The notes under the pieces are model-generated. The model was given only the letters and a program-made list of their open reading frames with translations. It had not been told where the DNA came from and made no database searches. 8,778 bases of DNA, taken from Propionibacteriaceae bacterium (GTDB taxonomy: Bacteria > Actinomycetota > Actinomycetes > Propionibacteriales > Propionibacteriaceae). The position numbers and the translations under genes are program-made. Shown here in pieces: positions 6,504 through 8,778 of this stretch. The stretch is taken from NCBI GenBank assembly GCA_009778535.1, contig WRJP01000076.1, forward strand, positions 1-8,778, given 5' to 3'. How positions within the stretch are numbered: the stretch's first letter is position 1; each line of letters begins with the position of its first letter.

Positions 6504-7139
6504 ATGAAGGTTGTCATATTCGGTGCAACGGGAAGAACTGGAAAAGAGCTCGTTCGTCAATCACTTGAACGCGGATACGATGTTGTCGCCTATGCCCGTA
6601 ACCCAAACCAGATTTCAGCTGAAAGTCCACACCTGGCTAAAGTGGCAGGAGAGTTGAGCAATCGAGAATCAATGAGAGCGGCAATCGAGGGAAGCGACTG
6701 TGTGCTCAGCGCGCTTGGGCCTATGGGCAAACCAAGCGATGATGAGCTCAGTAATGGGATCTCGAACATCTTGTCTGTAATGGAGGAATGCGGCGTTAGT
6801 CGATTCATAGCTCTCTCAACGACAAGCGCTCAAGATCCCCAAGACATTGATGGTTTTCGCACCAAACTCAGAAGGGACATGATAAGACGAGGCAGACCGA
6901 CAAGCTATGAGCAGATTGTCAGATACAGTCAGCAGATTCGAGATTCAAAATGCGACTGGACACTCGTGAGGATCGCTTCAATACTCACTGATAAACCATT
7001 GTCCAAGCAAGTTCGTGCCGGATACCTTGGCACAGACGCTTTCCGCAATACTATGTCTCGTGCTGACTTAGCCTGGTTCATGTTGGAGCAAGTAGAAAGC
7101 ACTGAGCATTTGCGAAAGGCTCCTGCATTAAGCAACTGA
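6504..7139 (+). CDS. NAD(P)H-binding atypical SDR / NmrA-like protein
   Basis: This is a 211-residue single-domain Rossmann protein of the NAD(P)-binding NmrA/BVR-B-like group, whose members include flavin or quinone reductases and redox-sensing regulators. The substrate cannot be told from sequence. The nucleotide-binding GATGRTG is at 7-13. Arg32 in YARNP sits where NADP-preferring members bind the 2'-phosphate. VLSALGP, the STTSAQ segment, CDWTLVR and SRADLAWFML follow in the usual order. No Tyr-x-x-x-Lys classical SDR pair is evident. It follows the GMP synthase gene by 15 bases with its own ribosome-binding site, so the two are probably co-transcribed. Its codon use differs: by hand count about eight of some twenty arginine codons are AGA or AGG, whereas I found none in the upstream gene. 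This suggests a different origin. Confidence 0.85.
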   Translation: MKVVIFGATGRTGKELVRQSLERGYDVVAYARNPNQISAESPHLAKVAGELSNRESMRAAIEGSDCVLSALGPMGKPSDDELSNGISNILSVMEECGVSRFIALSTTSAQDPQDIDGFRTKLRRDMIRRGRPTSYEQIVRYSQQIRDSKCDWTLVRIASILTDKPLSKQVRAGYLGTDAFRNTMSRADLAWFMLEQVESTEHLRKAPALSN

Positions 7140-7241
7140 CCCGAAGTCCCACCACTTGACGATAACGCTGCCACGGAAACGTCATCCCCTTTTCGGCACA
7201 TGTCTACGATTGTGTTTCTAGCCGACGAGTGGGAGTAGTCA

Positions 7242-7312
7242 ACGTCCTGAAAATCTCCAGATTCTGCGAAAACACGTCCTTATTTTAACCGAATTGCGCT
7301 AAAATCAGGACG
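7242..7312. promoter_or_regulatory. Operator-like inverted repeat with an overlapping -10 box
   Basis: CGTCCTTATTTTA (7275-7287) pairs with TAAAATCAGGACG (7300-7312) around a 12-base spacer, with one mismatch in 13. A third partial copy, CGTCCTGAAAAT, lies at 7243-7254. The right arm contains TAAAAT (7300-7305), a good -10 box, so a protein bound here would cover the promoter. No T-tract follows the right arm, so a terminator is unlikely. It probably belonged to the DUF4143 gene whose stub follows. The rest of 7140-7241 shows nothing recognisable. Confidence 0.5.
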
Positions 7313-7563
7313 TTAGGCAGATTGTGAGGTGGTCAGCGGAGAACTCTCGTGGAGAAGTCGATTTTGTAGTTCAAGATGAAGGCCATATCTACCCTGTTGA
7401 GGTCAAAGCTGAAGAGAACCTGCGCTCAAAATGCCTACGAGCTTTTAACGAAAAATATGCTGGTATGCGCTCGCGCCGTTTCTCGCTTTCCGGATACCGT
7501 GATGAGAGCTGGATGCGTAATGTGCCGCTGTTTGCGATTGGAAACACAAAATGTTGGAGATAG
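7303..7563 (+). pseudogene. C-terminal remnant of a DUF4143 (AAA_14) ATP-binding protein
   Basis: Intact relatives have about 400 residues or more, with an N-terminal AAA+ ATPase domain and a C-terminal nuclease-like DUF4143 domain. Here only about 80 C-terminal residues remain. The segments RWSAENSRGEVDF, YPVEVKAEENL, LRAFNEKYAG and WMRNVPLFAIGN match the family in order. EVDF and VEVKA resemble the acidic and lysine positions of a PD-(D/E)XK-like core. There is no Walker A or B motif, and a stop at 7300-7302 closes the frame just upstream. The promoter-like palindrome lies directly before it, so an internal deletion of roughly 1 kb appears to have joined the promoter region to the gene's end. 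A GTG at 7324 could start a 79-residue peptide, but function is unlikely. Confidence 0.75.
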
Positions 7564-7572
7564 CTGCCTGCA

Positions 7573-7973
7573 TGAACATCAGGACTATGACCATTGCCGA
7601 TTACGAGCAGGTGCATTCGCTATGGCTGAACACACCGAATATGGGGTTGAATGATCTTGACGATTCAAAAGCAGGCATATCAAAGTACTTGATACGTAAC
7701 CCGAACACTTCGTTTGTCGCCACCAATGACGACGTGATCGTGGGCGCTATTTTGTGCGGACATGATGGACGCAGAGGGTTTATTTATCACCTTGTCGTGG
7801 CTCAAACTGACCGCACCCTGAGTATCAATACTGCATTGACGAAATCGCAGAAGGTTATCTCTATGAATAGGGGAGAACTCTGGATAGGCGCAGAAAGCGG
7901 CTACACCTCAATACCAAGACCAGCACTCATTATTCAGTCAGACAGATACTCCGAAGATGTACAGTACGAATGA
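7573..7973 (+). CDS. Degenerate GNAT-family N-acetyltransferase, probably inactive
   Basis: The first 75 or so residues match a GNAT acetyltransferase subgroup well: MNIRTMTIADYEQV, LWLNTPNMGLNDLDDS, IRNPNTSFVA and GHDGRRGFIYHLVV. After that the match decays. The acetyl-CoA loop, normally Arg/Gln-x-x-Gly-x-Gly/Ala, reads DRTLSIN with both glycines lost. About a dozen residues covering the following strand seem to be missing. A weak trace of the C-terminal N..g..FW...GF..R.DL pattern remains as NRGELWIGAESGYTSIPRPAL. The frame is still open, so the product may be made, but acetyl transfer is doubtful. ATG 7573 fits the family N-terminus better than ATG 7551. The end overlaps the next gene's start by 17 bases in another frame. 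Confidence 0.6.
7945..7950 (+). promoter_or_regulatory. Possible leaderless -10 element for the DUF6157 gene
   Basis: GATACT matches the -10 consensus at four of six positions and lies six bases before the ATG at 7957, the same spacing seen at other genes in this window. No ribosome-binding site is seen. The support is mainly this shared layout. Confidence 0.3.
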
Positions 7974-8343
7974 CTTCGACACTTTCATTGAGGTCGCTGC
8001 GGATTGTCCGGTGACGGTCGCAGCAGTTCCACCCGCGAAAGACCCGCGTAGCGCCGTCCAGATTGAGTATGAAATGCTCATCGACAGCCCGTATGAATAC
8101 ACCAGTGATGATGTCCTGTACGAATCAAACGGTGCCCGCCGGGGCATTACCCGTGAAGATTTCTTTGCTAAGCCCCAACCCTGTTTCCGCGCGTCAACTC
8201 TGGGTAAGAAATATGGTTGGGGAGTCCACGCCGACACCGAAGGCAAGATTGCGATCTACGCTATCGAATCAGACGACTACCAACGTCTCGCCGCTGACCC
8301 AAACATCAAACACCTGGAAGCCATGCGTTCGTCGCGGAAATAA
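7957..8343 (+). CDS. DUF6157 family protein
   Basis: This 128-residue protein is recognised as a member of DUF6157, a family of small cytosolic proteins without known function. The family signature runs along the whole length: STNDFDTFIEVAADCPVT at the start, YEYTSDDVLYE in the middle, GITREDFFAKPQPCFRAS, then KKYGWGVHAD, EGKIAIY and a final LEAMRSSRK. The length is close to normal and no frameshift is visible, so it seems intact even though the two genes before it are remnants. There is no signal peptide or membrane segment. It starts inside the tail of the degenerate acetyltransferase frame. The 147-base gap after it (8344-8490) holds only a weak AAAGGCA/TGCCTTT inverted repeat and the next gene's ribosome-binding site. 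Confidence 0.85.
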   Translation: MYSTNDFDTFIEVAADCPVTVAAVPPAKDPRSAVQIEYEMLIDSPYEYTSDDVLYESNGARRGITREDFFAKPQPCFRASTLGKKYGWGVHADTEGKIAIYAIESDDYQRLAADPNIKHLEAMRSSRK

Positions 8344-8479
8344 TGTTCATCCGGCACATTTAGCCGTCCAATCCGCGAGAAAAAGGCATCCTGTTACCAG
8401 CTCTACCTATTGCCTTTGATCGGTTGCAGTGGGATCATCGTCATATCGTGTGACTCATAAAGCGAAGGCTCGGCTAACT

Positions 8480-8484
8480 AGGAG
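8480..8484 (+). promoter_or_regulatory. Shine-Dalgarno site for the metallophosphatase gene
   Basis: AGGAG lies six bases before the ATG at 8491. An in-frame TAG at 8479-8481 overlaps it, so no earlier start is available in this frame. Confidence 0.6.
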
Positions 8485-8490
8485 CTCGAT

Positions 8491-8778
8491 ATGAAACAAG
8501 AAAATACTGGACGCATCCTTCGCCCCCTCACAATTTTACATTCCAACGACCTGCATGGCGACTTTCTGGCAGATGAACTAGATGAGAAGTTGTTGGGAGG
8601 CATCTCCATGCTCTCGGGTTACGTGTCGAAAGTTCGCCAAGAAAAAGAAAACGTTATTTACTGCATTGCCGGGGACATGTTGCAGGGTTCCATCATAGAT
8701 AGCGAATTCATGGGGCTTTCCACAATCGAAATCATGAATATGCTCGCTCCCGACATCGTGACTATTGGTAATCATGAA
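8491..8778 (+). CDS. Metallophosphatase / 5'-nucleotidase, 3' partial
   Basis: These are the first 96 residues of a dinuclear-metal phosphoesterase of the UshA/5'-nucleotidase superfamily, which removes phosphate from nucleotides or related phosphoesters. The metal-site motifs appear in the standard order: ILHSNDLHG at 15-23, AGDMLQGS at 60-67 and the terminal GNHE at 93-96, where the window ends. The C-terminal substrate-specificity domain lies outside. The N-terminus is polar (MKQENTGR) and runs straight into the first motif, so there is no signal peptide. Classical UshA-type enzymes are exported, so this one is more likely cytosolic. An in-frame stop just before the ribosome-binding site rules out a missed N-terminal extension. 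The real substrate cannot be decided from this half. Confidence 0.88.
   Translation, partial: MKQENTGRILRPLTILHSNDLHGDFLADELDEKLLGGISMLSGYVSKVRQEKENVIYCIAGDMLQGSIIDSEFMGLSTIEIMNMLAPDIVTIGNHE

Noticed and set aside
8382..8417. AAAGGCA/TGCCTTT inverted repeat as a terminator after DUF6157
   Set aside because: The stem has only seven pairs, the loop is 22 bases and only three T residues follow. Too weak to call.
1..8778. CRISPR arrays, tRNA or rRNA genes, and complete insertion sequences
   Set aside because: No regularly spaced repeats, cloverleaf-like segments, rRNA signatures or transposase frames were found on reading both strands.

Overview
The window reads as a chromosomal segment from a Gram-positive actinobacterium of moderate G+C content. 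Three things suggest this. The GuaA-type protein closely resembles the actinobacterial form. Several genes have GTG starts. Several genes also carry a TANNNT -10 box only 6-8 bases before the start codon with no Shine-Dalgarno sequence, the leaderless arrangement common in that phylum. The Actinomycetaceae are a reasonable guess, but the genus cannot be fixed from sequence reading alone.

Layout. Positions 1-524 hold the 3' part of a VanY-type D-Ala-D-Ala carboxypeptidase. Next come a tandem, eukaryote-like double-length 6-phosphofructokinase (573-2810) and a CCA-adding tRNA nucleotidyltransferase (2847-4292), all on the plus strand. A 200-base convergent intergenic region carries a compact three-hairpin element with GTCAT-type inverted ends (4326-4471). 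A patatin-like phospholipase (4494-5381) lies on the minus strand. It is divergent from a GMP synthase that has only the ATP-pyrophosphatase and dimerization parts and no glutaminase domain (5478-6488). Fifteen bases after that comes an NAD(P)H-binding SDR-like protein (6504-7139) with clearly different arginine codon use.

The right part, 7140-8490, looks like an accessory or decaying region. It holds an operator-like inverted repeat, the C-terminal stub of a DUF4143 ATPase, a degenerate GNAT acetyltransferase and an apparently intact DUF6157 protein. The window ends inside a metallophosphatase/5'-nucleotidase (8491 to the edge) that starts without a signal peptide.

The genes do not form one obvious pathway. 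They are mostly single housekeeping units (cell wall trimming, glycolysis, tRNA 3'-end maturation, purine synthesis, lipid hydrolysis, nucleotide hydrolysis). I did not see a clear new defence or biosynthetic system. The most interesting items are the glutaminase-less GMP synthase, the double-length phosphofructokinase with Asn at a conserved metal-site Asp, the hairpin element, and the repeated leaderless promoter architecture.
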